A DNA stretch of 64,000 nt. Origin: Rhizophagus clarus (lineage: Eukaryota; Glomeromycota; Glomeromycetes; Glomerales; Glomeraceae). Position numbers and translations under genes: made by a program. Each line of letters begins with the position of its first letter. The stretch's first letter is position 1. The stretch is taken from positions 1-64,000 of the forward strand of contig BLAL01000014.1 in assembly GCA_015698045.1 (NCBI GenBank), written 5' to 3'. Positions 1 through 11,921 of this stretch are shown here, piece by piece. Under the pieces are notes generated by a model. The model was not told the origin of the DNA. It saw only the letters and a program-made list of their open reading frames with translations, and made no database searches.

Positions 1-59
1 TTAGCTCTTGTCCACAGAACATTAATGGTAATTTCGAGCAAATATTAACGGTACAAGTA

Positions 60-1880
60 AAGAAACTTTATGAATATCGTGATCGCAGGACATAAAGGAT
101 TTTCGGGATAATTGATCAGGAGAAAAATTTGTTAATGGTTACATAATCAGGGTTGAAGAATTATACTGTACGTACTATTTATGCTGTCCTAATACTTAAA
201 TAGAGTACATTTTTTCAATATGTTTAATATATTATATATTTATTTTAATAATTAGGATTGTTCTTTTAATCTAATCTAAATAGAAAAAATATTATATTAA
301 ATATTTAACAGTGCAATATTAATGCAATGTTTACAGTACATTGATGAAATTTTGGGCAATGGAAAAATTGCGGTTACATGTAAGGTGATCGCAGGACATA
401 AATAGAAATTTAGATCAAAAAATTGGTCGGAAAAATTTTTGTCAACAGTTCTGTTGATTCTTTATCTGCAAAAGATCTTTATTTGCAGCACATTGGTGGA
501 ATCTAGGGTAATGATCTGAAAAATTTGACATGAATATCGTGGGTCGCATAAATAAATAGAAATTTAGATCAATTAATTGATCGGAAAAATTATTAATGGT
601 TACATTGATTTTTTATCTGCAGCGCATTGATAGAATTCAGGGGTAATCTGAAAAATTTGACATGAATATCGTTGATCGCAAGACATAAACGGATTTTCGG
701 GATAATTGATCAGGAGAAAAATTTGTTAATGTTTACATAATCAGGGTTGAAGAATTATACTGTACGTACTATATTACTATGCTGTCCTAATACTTAAATA
801 GAGTACATTTTTTCATATGTTTAATATATTATATATTTATTTTAATAATTAGGATTGATAATAAATTATTAACTATTCTTTTAATCTTAATAGAAAAAAT
901 ATTATATTAAATATTTAACAGTACAATATTAGTGCAATGTATACAGTAAATTGATGAAATTTTGGGAAATGGAAAAATTGCAGTTACATGTAAGGTGATC
1001 GCAAGACATGAACAGAAATTTAGATCAACAAATTGATCAGAAAAAAATTTTGTCAACAGTTCTGTTGATTCTTTATCTGCAAAAGATCTTTATCTGCAGC
1101 ACATTTGTGGAATCTAGGGTAATGATCTGAAAAATTTGGCCATGAATATCGTGGTCACAATAAATAAATAGAAATTTAGATCAATAATTGACCGGAAAAA
1201 AATTGTTAATGATTACATTGATTTTTTATCTGCCAGCGCATTGATAGAATTCAGGGGTAATCTGAAAAATTTGACGTGAATATCGTGATCGCAGGACATA
1301 AACGGATTTTCGGGATAATTGATCAGGAGAAAAATTTGTTAATGGTTACATAATCAGGGTTGAAGAATTATACTGTACGTACTATATTATGCTGTCCTAA
1401 TACTTAAAATAGAGTACATTTTTCATAAGTTTAATATATTATATATTTATTTTAATAATTTAGGATTGATAATAAATTATTAACTATTCTTTAATCTTAA
1501 TAGAAAAATATTATATTAAATATTTAACAGTGCAATATTAGTGCAATGTAAAGTAAATTGATGAAATTTTGGGAAATGGAAAAATTGCGGTTACATGTAA
1601 GGTTGATCGCAGGACATGAACAGAAATTTAGATCAAAAAATTGATCGGAAAAAAATTTTGTCAACAGTTCTGTTGATTCTTATCTGCAAAAGATCTTTAT
1701 CTGCAGCACATTGGTGGAAATCTAGGGTAATGATCTGAAAAATTTGACATGAATATCTGGTCGCGATAAATAAATGGAAATTTAGATCAATAATTGATCA
1801 GGAAAAAAAAATTGTTAATGGTTACATTGATTTTTATCTGCAGCGCATTGACAGAATTTGTTACATTAGTTCTCTATCTC
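60..1880. repeat. Tandem array of three ~600-bp units
   Basis: The motif GATCGCAGGACATAAA, followed by a 'GGATTTTCGGGATAATTGATCAGG' type stretch, recurs at about 81, 674 and 1287. This gives a period of roughly 593-613 bp, with nearly the same flanking text each time, including a TACTGTACGTACTAT segment and a paired 'AAATTTAGATCAA' segment. No long ORF runs through it. The same sequence in opposite orientation and shorter form lies at 2690-3540, so this is the left arm of a large foldback. The three copies differ by scattered single-base indels and substitutions. Confidence 0.85.
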
Positions 1881-2123
1881 GGAATTATGTAATGAAGTTT
1901 TAAAAAAAACTTTTCAAGTTGTTGACCCAATTTCCCTTTTATATAGTGCAGTCATGATATCACAGTCGTAATATTATAAAAAAATTACTTTGTGCTTTTT
2001 TCCCAAAGAATTCAATTGATATTTTTTTAAAGTTTGACTGTCCATATCTTATCAGTTACATATAAAAATACCACATCTCAGATCAGAGTTTTTAGATTTC
2101 TAATAAAAAAAGATAGAAAGAAA

Positions 2124-2392
2124 ATGTCCTCTCCCAAACCTAGTAGAGAAGAAACAGGTATAAAAAAAAATACCTGGTATATTAATTCATTAAATAACGT
2201 ATGATAATATTCAAATAGTTTCTTTCATATATAGATAATATGATATTGATCTCGCTAGACGATCTAATAAAAGAACAAACCCGATCGAACGATCTTCTCC
2301 AGACCAACATTAAAAAGAAACGGAAACGTCCGTCTCGTAACAACCGAGCGAAGACCATGGGAGACTGGGCTCGGATGGTGAAAAAAGTATGA
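2124..2392 (+). CDS. Small basic two-exon protein (about 63 aa), unknown function
   Basis: Exon 1 is 2124-2157 and exon 2 is 2235-2392, joined across a GT...AG intron of 77 nt; the frame is kept to a TGA. The product begins MSSPKPSREE, has a central LDDLIKEQ segment that could be helical, then a strongly basic IKKKRKRPSRNNRAK stretch that looks like a nuclear localisation or nucleic-acid-binding signal, and ends GDWARMVKKV. Exon 2 is far richer in G+C than everything around it, which supports coding selection or recent arrival. It sits in the centre of a foldback whose arms are the repeats on either side. It may be the whole gene, the N-terminus of a longer gene (the last codons can also be read as a GTATGA splice donor), or a decayed piece of a transposon. 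I do not recognise the family. Confidence 0.45.
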
Positions 2393-2689
2393 TCATTTGA
2401 TTCTTTAATATTTTGTGATAATTTGAAATATTTAACACTTTAAAATTATTTGTTAGAATTGATATTGCCATTATATGAAATTAATATCTCATTAATATTA
2501 TATCCACCTTCTTTTCAATTTATTTCAATAAAAAAATAAATCTTATGTAATTTTATAATTGTATATATCCGTAAAGCTCACAACTAGTGATTTTATCATA
2601 ATAATTGATTGTAATAATTTAAAAATCATAAAAATCAAAATTTCATATAAACTGGAACACGAATTGCTAACAATTTTTTTCTGATCATT

Positions 2690-3540
2690 TGTCTTGTCTA
2701 AATGTGCTGCGATCACGATATTCTTAAAATGTAATGTCAATTTTTCAGAAAAGCTTTGTTAACCAATTTCCGTTATGTCCAGCAGCCTATATAAATTTCT
2801 TTACATGTAATCGTCAAAACATCAATCCTAAATTCAAGAGCTTTGTTAACCCAAATTTCTATAGTTACGATGTTGTTCATTATATAATTCATTAGTTAAT
2901 GTAACTAACTATTAACGAATTTTTTTTCTGATCAATTATCCCAAAATTCAATGATCTAAATTTCCGCTTATGTCCTGCGGTCACAATATTCATATAAATT
3001 CCTTTACATATAACCGTTAAAGAAGTCAACTCTTCAGATCATTGCCTCAAAACTTCGTTAATGCATTGTAAGTAAAGAACCAATGTAGCCATTAAGAAAA
3101 TTTCCGATCAATTCAAATTTCCATTTATGTCCCGCGGTCACAATATTCATACAAAATTTCTTTGCATGTCGATTTTCCCAAAATTTAAGAAATTAGTAAT
3201 CTAAATTTCCGTTTATGTTCTGCAGTCACGCACGATATTCATACAAAATTTCTTTGCATGTAACTGTTGTTAACACGTCAATTTTAGATCATTTTCCCCA
3301 AGATTTCCATTAATGTACTGTGATCCAAGAACTAATGTAACCATTGACAATTTTTTTTTCTCGAAATTTCAATATAAATTTCTGTTTATAAATTTCCGTT
3401 TATGTCCTGCGGTCACGATTTCATACAAATTTCTTTACATGTAACCAGATCATTGCCCAAAATTTCCGTTAATGAGAAATTTGTTAACCCAAAATTTCCG
3501 TTTATGTGCTGCGGTCGCGATACTATGATTTCCAATTAAA
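2690..3540. repeat. Inverted arm of the foldback, internally repetitive
   Basis: About six or seven degenerate copies of ATGTCCTGCGGTCACAATAT, each followed by 'TTCATACAAATTTCTTTACATGTAACCG', recur at about 2700, 2777, 2968, 3136, 3214, 3399 and 3506. Reverse-complemented, they match the GCAGGACATAAACGG...TTTAGATCA text of the 60-1880 array. This arm and the left array are therefore inverted copies around the small gene at 2124-2392. Confidence 0.75.
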
Positions 3541-3640
3541 AATATTATAAAAGCAGTTAATGAATTAAATACACAAACGCGCATGGACATTTTTAAATTT
3601 ACTCATTTTATTATTCCTTATTATAATTATTATCATAGCC

Positions 3641-6600
3641 ATGTTACGAAATAAACCTCGAAAAGCGAATATTGCTACATTACCTTTTCGTATCTGTAAT
3701 AATTTTAGAAGGTTGCCCAACAGATTTTTATTATCGGATAATGATGACAATGAAAAAATGGTACAAAAAGATTTTGAAGATGATAATATTAGCGGTGAAG
3801 AGTATAATGAATATGGCGATGGAGATGATGATTTAGAACAACGAAGCGATGATGATCATATAGAACAGCGAAGCGATAATGGTGATGATTTAGAACAACG
3901 AAGCGATGATGATCATATAGAACAGCGAAGCGATAATGGTGATGATTTAGAACAACGAAGCGATGATGATCATATAGAACAGCGAAGCGATAATGGTGAT
4001 GATTTAGAACAACGAAGCGATGATGATCATATAGAATAGCGAAGCGATAATGGTGATGATTTAGAACAACGAAATAATGATGATCATTTAGAACAACGAA
4101 GTGATAATGATCATTTAGAACAACGAAACGATAATGATGATGATTTAGAACAACGAAGCAATAATGAAGAAGGTGATACCAACATGATTTCAACATCATC
4201 AGAGAATGAAACAGAAAGCGATTATATAATGTCCTTAGAAAGTGATGAAGAATATGAAACAATGTCGTCAGATAATGAAGAAAGACATGATTCTGATATC
4301 TCAGAAGAAAAGCTATTCGTTGATGAAGCATTGGCTAAAGATAAGTTACCATCTTATGATGGTGATTTTGCTCCATATTTTCAAAATTTAACTACTGCTG
4401 CCTTATTTTGTTGGATTTATAAGCATAATATTTCAACAAATGCATATGAAGATCTTGTTGACATTATCATGAGACCAGAATTTAATAGAGATCATATTGT
4501 AAAGAATATTCGGAGATTTCGAGCATGGAGGGAGCGTCTTCCTCTTCCCTCAATATCAGCAAAATCTATCTCAATTTCATCAAAAAAAACACCATCAACT
4601 TTAAAGGATTCAAAGATGGCATATCAACTTTCAATAAGTGATATCATTTGGAATGTTCTTAACAACCCATCACTATTAAAGGAAATGTATTTTGGTGCTG
4701 GTGTCGATTCAAAAACAAAATCCGAGTACTGGTATGGTACCTTATGGGCAGAGTCACCTCTTTTCGGTTAAGAACAATTAATGATATCAGGGGGTAATTA
4801 TTTATTAAATGCAAGCTGATGGTAGAGAGGCGAAGCAATAAAGTACAAGAGACTAACACTTTTTTCATATGTATATAATAGAGATATACCAATGCGGCGA
4901 TTTTGTTTACTATTACGACAATGAGCGAAAACTTGGCAGATTGAGAGCGATATTATTAAATGAAGAGAACCAACAGTATCGGCTGAGAATCCAAAAAGTT
5001 CTAGATTATAGTGACTTGCCTGGAACTTTTAAGGGAGAATTAAGACAAAATCGCTCTCTTTTCGGAGAAGTTTGGTTACAAGATAAACCATTCTTGACAA
5101 TAACAACATCACAAATTTCAGAAAAGGTTGCTGCAGATACACTACGAATTACCGAAATACTTTATAAACATCATACACACTGGCACATTCGTGATGCAAC
5201 GTTCTCTTATCAACATCCTTCAGAATATATTTCCATAAGGCAGCCACCATCTCCAACAATTCCGGTTTATAAGCTGTTTTTGGACATATACTACGATGAT
5301 TTTGGAACATTTAGGAATGTTTATCATTCGTTAGGAGGTGTTTATGTGCAGTTTGGAAATATGCCTGCCCGTCAAAGAAAGTTGCTCAAAAATCACTTTG
5401 TTCTCGGGTTTGTTCCTTTCGGTGGTAATTTCAATGAATTCATGTTGCCATTTATTTCTGAAATGAAAGAATTCGAACAAGGAAAATTAATGGAAGTGAA
5501 TGGCCAAGATGCTTGGGTGATAGCCAGTTTAGGTGTCGTAACTGCTGATTTACCACAAGGGAATGACATGTGTGGTGTATTACGACATAATGCCAATAAA
5601 GGTTGCCGCACTTGTACAGCCTCTCGAGAATCACTTACCAACTTCTCTCAGGATGTACCAGCAACATCAAGATATCATCACATCACTGACGATCAATTTA
5701 AAGAGATATTTAACGAACCTGCTACCACAAGGCAAAGACGACTTTGTACTGAGTTTGGACTAAGAACAAGGCCTAGCATTTTGGATAGGCTGCTAAGAGA
5801 AAGGCATCTACAGACACCTCAAGATGTATATCATGCAACTGCTGGGAAGATTGGACGACTTCTTAAATTAACGTATGATCTTTGAATTTAATTAACTTTA
5901 GCTAGATATGTAACGAACAAAATCTTTTAATAAAGCTTTTTGATTTCCACAGGTGCGAATTATTTTCACAAAAAGGAGAGGACGAGTTTATCAAAGCCTG
6001 GAAGAACTTTGAGAAACCAAAAAAATGGTCTCGTTTGCCAAATCCAATTAGTCACAATGCTAGTTTCATGATGTCTGACTATCTTAGGCTCGCTATGATA
6101 ATGCCTTTTATACTTAATAGTTTTTTAGAAACATCAAGCTTAAAGGAAAATGAATCCAGAAGCATTCTGCGACGAATTCAAGAATCACGCATTAACATGG
6201 CGAAAAATGTAATAATTGCTTGTTGGGTATATGTAGCAAAAACAATGAGGATGGTTTTTGAAAGCAAGTTTACATTAGATTCGTATGACGAATTACAAAA
6301 ATGCCTTGAAGAAGAAATGAAAATTCTTCCAAAGGTACAATTATTCATAATTCTTATATAATTTTTTATTTTTTATTTATCAATATATAAAATATTATTT
6401 AATAATGTGGCTTTAGGTTTTCCCTGAATTTGCTAACTTACCAAACCTGCATATCAATATCCACTTGCTGGTGCATGCAAGGACTTATGGTACTCTTATA
6501 AACACTCAAGTTGGTATCAAAGAGATGGTGCATCGGATCTTTAAAGCAATGGTACCACGAACAAATTGCAAGAATGTCGAGCTAGACTTGTTAAAGCGGT

Positions 6601-7380
6601 ATACTACGCTCTTTGCAATTCGTCATTTAGTAGATGGAGGCGCAGATCAAAGATTATCACAACCTTGTAGAGGTTTCGCTACTATGTCCTCAAATTTTAG
6701 AAATTTATTGACTAATTGGTATATTACTGAAGACAAGGTATCAAATGAACAAGAACCGGAAGAAAATGAAGAAGGTTTGTATTACAATTTTATAATAATA
6801 ATATTTCCGCAATTATTAACGTAATTTTATTTATATAGCGATTTCATCTCCAGTGGATTTTATTACAAATATTATCTTAAAGAGGAGCTTGTCCCGTCAG
6901 GATCGTAAAAATATCATGAAAAATTTGCCAAATTTCAAATCTGAGCTGCTTCTTTCATTTATGGACATTGGACAAAAGTCAGCTCTTATATATTCTCAAA
7001 TGGGCTGGTATGAATTGGCGACATACACTATGGAAGAAAGCGATGGCGTCTTTTCCAAAGTACATCTTCATATTGGTGACATCGTAACAATACACGAGGA
7101 AGACAGTGGTGAATGTTATGCGATTATAAAAGGGATCTTCAAATACAAAGGCAATGATGATAAATATTATGCCTTTATTACAATTGATTGGTTTGACAAT
7201 ATTAACAGAATTCACAACGTATTAAAATGTCCTCTTTTTCGCATTCAGACAAGCCAAGACATTCGCTGGAGAAGAATCTTCCCGATATCAATAATTGACC
7301 ACGTACAGAAAGTTCACTTTGTCTATGATACGAAAATTGATTTGTGGATAAAAAATAATTATTATTTTACGGCTATATAG
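3641..7380 (+). pseudogene. CACTA/KDZ-like DDE transposase gene with one nonsense codon
   Basis: Five exons join in frame: 3641-4766, 4882-5872, 5953-6334, 6417-6774 and 6839-7380, coding about 1,132 residues. The only break is a TAG at 4037-4039 where the other repeat copies have CAG. The N-terminus has an acidic tandem repeat (DDLEQRSDDDHIEQRSDNG). The core reads FLDIYYDDFGTF, then VVTADLPQ with a CxxC-bearing NKGCRTC segment, then MMSDYLRL. These could supply the three acidic catalytic residues of the RNase H-like fold of EnSpm/Plavaka/KDZ transposases; that assignment is inference. The C-terminal part (HLHIGDIVTIHEEDSG... to VQKVHFVYD) resembles a BAH-like module seen in such proteins. 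The intron at 4767-4881 is the least certain. Translation could restart at Met 4184 and give a near-complete protein. It could also be a domesticated copy, but no terminal repeats were identified. Confidence 0.7.
3827..4054 (+). repeat. Coding minisatellite, four 57-bp units
   Basis: Four consecutive 19-codon units encode DDLEQRSDDDHIEQRSDNG. They are identical at the nucleotide level except for one C-to-T change that makes the TAG at 4037. Degenerate half-units continue to about 4165. The length is a multiple of three, so expansion and contraction keep the reading frame. Long antisense reading frames across this stretch are a by-product of the repeat. Confidence 0.9.
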
Positions 7381-8088
7381 CTTTATTAGTAATATTATGT
7401 TAATAAATTTACAATATAAATATAAGTTTATACTACGTTTACTCATTAAATTCATTATTGTTTTAACAATATCAAAATGATACAGTATCTTTTTTTTATT
7501 AAATAAATGCAACAATATCGTTTTGATATCGTTATGGTATCGTGACCGGTCCATTACTTATCACGTGATAACGTGACTTTGTATTGATTATCCAATCAAA
7601 ATCATTGTTTGTTTGTTAAAACATTCGCACGACGGTTATTTCTACTCCATTCTCTACATTTTACTGTAATAACTTACATTTTAATATTGTCAGTCTATTT
7701 AAAATATTTCTTAATAATATTAACAATCATATACGCGTCTATTTTTTATTCCGGCGTAATCTCAACATTGAAAAATAGTTTATTCGACACCTTGACAGGT
7801 ACGAAACAAAAAGTTATTTATAATAATATTAATTGTTTTACAAATTTTAGCTCTCGCTGTGCAAATATTGTTTAGAAATATTTTTTAACAATATAACAGA
7901 AATTCGGGATGTATTTTTTTATTTATTTATCTATTTATTATTATTTTTTTTTAAAAAAGAAAAATTTTTTAATAGTAGTGTATAATAATATTTGTGACGA
8001 AATTCAGACGAAATTCGGAATGTGCGCAAAGAAAGTTTCGGTATAGTATTATTTCCCCTCTTTTTTATACTTGGGAATGCGATTGTTC
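7381..8088. other. Gene-free A+T-rich stretch downstream of the transposase
   Basis: No supportable gene. It contains GATATCGTTATGGTATCGTG text at about 7525-7545, related to the repeats that follow, and a TCACGTGATAACGTGAC cluster at about 7561-7577. Confidence 0.5.
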
Positions 8089-8523
8089 TAGCGTCATAAT
8101 GATATCGTCACGTTGTTTTATATTAGCATTCGGAAAGAGAGATGTCTAAGTAATTTACCAGGCACGACCGTATCTTTAATTTCGCAGAAACTTGCGTCGT
8201 AATCAGAAACTTATCAATTCAACATTTTAAACAAGTTTCAAGATAATATTAGTGTCATAACGATATCGTCACGTTGTTTTATGTTAACCATCCGGTGAGA
8301 GAGATGCGAAACTTAATATTTTTTTTTTTTTTTGTAAGAATATATGAATTTTCTTTTTTTCTTTTCTTTTTTTTTTGTAAGGAACGTTATAATAACGTTT
8401 CTTCTGTTTCTTTTAGGTTCATCAATTCAACATTTTTAACAAGTTTCAATATAATATTAGTGTCATAATGATATCGTCACGTTGTTTTATGTTAACCATC
8501 CGGTGAGAGAGATGCGAAACTTA

Positions 8524-8561
<38 letters not shown>

Positions 8562-8780
8562 TAAGAAATGTTATATGAATTTTCTTTTTTTCTTTTCTTT
8601 TTCTTTTTTTTTTGTAAGGAACGTTATAATAACGTTTCTTCTGTTTCTTTTAGGTTCAAGTGTTTCGGCTTAATTTAATCAGGTACGATCGTAACTTTAA
8701 TTTCGCAGAGCTTGCGCCATAATCCAGACACTCTAATTCAACATTTTTAACAAGTTTCAATATAATATTAGTGTTGAACT
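8089..8780. repeat. Tandem ~210-310-bp units with long poly-T tracts
   Basis: The phrase GATATCGTCACGTTGTTTTA recurs at about 8101, 8262, 8470 and 8782 (last copy diverged). The two middle units (from 8251 and from 8460) are almost identical and carry GTTAACCATCCGGTGAGAGA, a poly-T run (long in the second copy), GTAAGGAACGTTATAATAACG and TTCTGTTTCTTTTAGGTTCA. Outer units add a shared CAGGTACGATCGTAACTTTA-type stretch. The short open frames in here are shadows of the T tracts. Confidence 0.85.
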
Positions 8781-9085
8781 GATATCGTCACGTTATTTTA
8801 TGTCATCCTATCCAGAGATAGGGATATTCTTCCTTTAATTACCGTAATTCGCAATATTTAACAATTAAATAACAATTAAAACATCATAATTGTCATAATT
8901 GCATTATAAAAAATATATATATATTAATTAATTAATAAACAAATTAATTTAAACCAATTAAAATTGATTTAATTTATTGAATGTATCTACTACGTTTCAT
9001 TATCATCCTGATACAGTTTAAATGTCGTCACGATATTTCAATAAAATATTTAGCGATCTTAATGATACCATAACGACATAATTAT

Positions 9086-9430
9086 AATATCCTAACGATA
9101 CATTTTCAACAACTTCACGATAATATTAATTTTTAAATGATATCGTGACAATATATTGAATGATATCGTGACGATATATTTATGATAATCTTAACGATAC
9201 ATTTTCAACATCTTCACGATAACATCACAATTTCCATTTCAACATCATCACGACATCGAGACTATAAATCGATATAATATCAGAATGATATCAGAACGAT
9301 ATCAAATTTCAAATATCGCGAGGATGTTGAAAAGGTATCGTTAAGATTATCATAAATATATCGTCACGATATCATTTAAAAAAATTGTGATGTTATCGTG
9401 AAGATGTTGAAAATGTATCGTTAAGATATT
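9086..9430. repeat. Imperfect inverted repeat (foldback/MITE-like), arms ~105-125 bp
   Basis: The left arm 9086-9210 and right arm 9325-9430 are reverse complements over about 105 bp (for example GATAATCTTAACGATACATT against its complement). The left arm carries an extra 22-bp tandem copy of the ATGATATCGTGAC segment. The spacer of about 114 bp has its own short inverted GATATC words. No open frame and no clear target duplication. Confidence 0.8.
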
Positions 9431-10104
9431 GTGGCGGATTTGAAGATTTCAGCAAAGTATTTATTTGATATCATAACTACATCATAGTAATTTCATAAAT
9501 TACATCACAAAAATGATTTTATATTTATTACATTAATTAGAATCCAGTCATAAAGAATAAATTTAAAAAAATATAAACAAAAAAATAATTATGATTAATA
9601 TAATATATTCTTTATAAAATATATTTAAAATTTAAATTTAATACATAACCTTAAAATAATATGGTTAGAGCAGGTAATCTTTAGGATTTTGAAAAAAAAT
9701 AAAAATGATAATATTTTTAATGTTAACTTTTTAAATTTGAAAGTATTAATTCTTAAAACTATAATATTATAAACAAAAATATTGGCTACTATAACTGATG
9801 CTACTCCAGACAAAGTAATTGATGACAGAAAATATCATAAAATATCTAGTCTTATTTTACAACATTTTCTTTTGGGTTAAAATTTAAGGTTAGGTAGTTT
9901 AGACCAAAGCCGAAACTTTTTTGTAGCTGAAAGTTTAGGCAATTAAAAGTAAATTTGCTGAAATTATAATGCCAAAATTATTACCAAAATGCCAAAATTT
10001 GGCTGAAATTATAAGCTGGCTTTAATATTATAATTTTGGCCAAATAAAGGATTGATATAGAAATTTCCTTATTTGGGTTCTCATGTAACTATTGTGTGGT
10101 AAAT
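9431..10104. other. Intergenic, short 'GCCAAAATTAT' repeats
   Basis: No gene seen. From about 9890 onward short words such as GCCAAAATTAT and GCTGAAA repeat in both orientations, and similar text returns at 10370-10500 and near 42720-42790. This suggests remnants of a short dispersed repeat that surrounds the MITE at 10105. Confidence 0.4.
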
Positions 10105-10291
10105 CTTACCACATCACCTTCAGTTACACAGGTGACATTTATATCACATGAATACGTAATGTCAGCGTTCGTGTTGTTTATATTTATCTCAGCGACTTAG
10201 TTTTTTTTGACTAGCCTGATCTCTATTTGTCACTACCCCTCAGATGTCATCTGTACTACCTAAAACATATGTCTGAGGGTGATGTGGTAAG
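10105..10291. mobile_element. Short MITE-like element with 19-bp terminal inverted repeats
   Basis: CTTACCACATCACCTTCAG at 10105-10123 and CTGAGGGTGATGTGGTAAG at 10273-10291 are inverted copies with one mismatch. They bound a 187-bp segment that is richer in G+C than its surroundings. No convincing target-site duplication was found, so the superfamily is unknown. Confidence 0.6.
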
Positions 10292-10808
10292 AGTTCCCTT
10301 ATTGTGTAATACAATTTTCCAATTTTACTGGGAATCAAAATTTCCTTTTTGGAAATTTGTATAATGTTACATGACTTAATGCCGTAATTTTGGCTAATTT
10401 TTAATTTTGGCTAAAATTAAGAATAGTTTCAGCTTTAATTTCAGAATGGATTTGATTGACTAAAACCTTTCAGAATTTTCTTTTTAGTTTCAGCAGGCAA
10501 CCTTAGGTTAAATAAATATTACAAAAAAAAGCTCAAATATATTTAGCAATTTGAACATAACATTTGAGAATATATTCTAACTCTCTTAAGTAATATCATA
10601 GTCTAACAAAGAAAGATTTAAACTACACCCTATTGTAAAAAAAATACATAACCAATTTCTTCTATAGAATCAGTAGACTTTACAAATATGATAGAATTAA
10701 AAAAATATGAAAAATGTGTATATATAATATTCTTATACCTGTTTAATTGTTTCACTATTTATTTAAAAGTAGTTTTTTTTGTCTTATGCATTTTTTGGCA
10801 AACGGTCA

Positions 10809-10915
10809 CAGGTCAAATAGGGTTAAATCAGTTACCAATTGGTCATGTGACTGATTGGTAACTGATTGGAAACTGGTTGATTACCTATTGATGACTGATT
10901 CTTCGACTTATATCA
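10809..10915. repeat. Dispersed palindromic repeat, second copy at 47040
   Basis: It starts CAGGTCAAATAGGGTTAAAT and contains inverted CAGTTACCAAT / ATTGGTAACTG words around a GTCATGTGAC core. A close copy starts at 47040 in a different repeat context, which shows a dispersed family. Confidence 0.7.
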
Positions 10916-11921
10916 ATAATTTATATTATGATATTATAGTACAAAAAATTTCCTTTTAATTTTTATATTTCTACTGATTAATATTATTTTTTTGTAATTA
11001 TTAAATAATTTTATTATTATTAATTAATTATTTTCAATAAAATTTATAAATTTAGAATAATTATGATTTTTTAAATTATTATTTTTGAATTTATCATATT
11101 TGTTATATTTATTTTTTAAAATTTTAGCCAGAATTATATAATTTATTATAATTTTGACTTGCTTTATTATAATGGTCAAATTTGTCATAAATTTAATAAA
11201 ATATTCTAATTTTAATTTTATATGTCATCATATTAATAGTTATATAATAAAAATAAGCTTTATTATATAGCAATTTAAATTATCATTTAACAGAGTTTAT
11301 TTAAAATAATTTATTTTTTAATTATTTTTATACTTTTAAAATTATATAATTAAAAGAGATGGTTAATTAAAAAGTAATGGTAATTTTAGACTATTTGCAT
11401 CATATTATTTTATTAAATCTATTTACTAAAATTAATTTTATAATACAATTTTAATAACAAATTTATAGATTATATTTAGTAGTACTGGCCATTAAATAGG
11501 TTTTGCTATATTGTTTCCATATATTTTGATTTATAAGATATTTAACAATAAAAGTTATTATACAATCCTTGAATTTTTTTAAAAAAGTAATAATATAAAT
11601 AATATTTTAAAAAGGTTATTTATATATTTGTATTAAAAACTTTATATTAATATCATTTGAAATTTATATTTATAAATTAAAATACTCTAGTATTTCTGAA
11701 TTCTAATGATCTAAATATTAATTTTTCAGAAAATATGCATTTGTTAACCTCATTAAAAAATGAAATGCTTTACAATCCACAAAACCAGAATCTATGCCAA
11801 AATTATATACATTATGAAAAAAGAATACAATTCTTCTGAAATCACAGGAGAATATTAATTATAAAAACAGCATGTATCTGAATTTTGAACTTGTGCATTA
11901 CCTTATGCTTGTTTTCTATAA
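10916..11921. other. Gene-free A+T-rich spacer
   Basis: Very A+T-rich, with scattered short direct words and no supportable ORF, RNA or clear repeat. The last ~100 bp is probably the 3' flank of the AMSH-like gene. Confidence 0.5.

Noticed and set aside
3827-4165. CRISPR-like regular repeats
   Set aside because: The units are contiguous without spacers, are a multiple of three and are in frame with the transposase; the context is eukaryotic.
3789-4331. 180-codon minus-strand frame, His/Leu/Val/Phe-rich
   Set aside because: It is the antisense of the coding acidic minisatellite of the transposase; its repetitiveness follows from the 57-bp units.
7609-7875. 88-aa plus-strand hydrophobic frame downstream of the transposase
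   Set aside because: A hydrophobic stretch is present, but A/T-biased DNA gives such frames readily; no signal that it is part of the element.
8274-8673. Two similar short plus-strand frames starting MFYVNHPVREMRN
   Set aside because: They are translations of the tandem repeat and its poly-T tract, with no other support.
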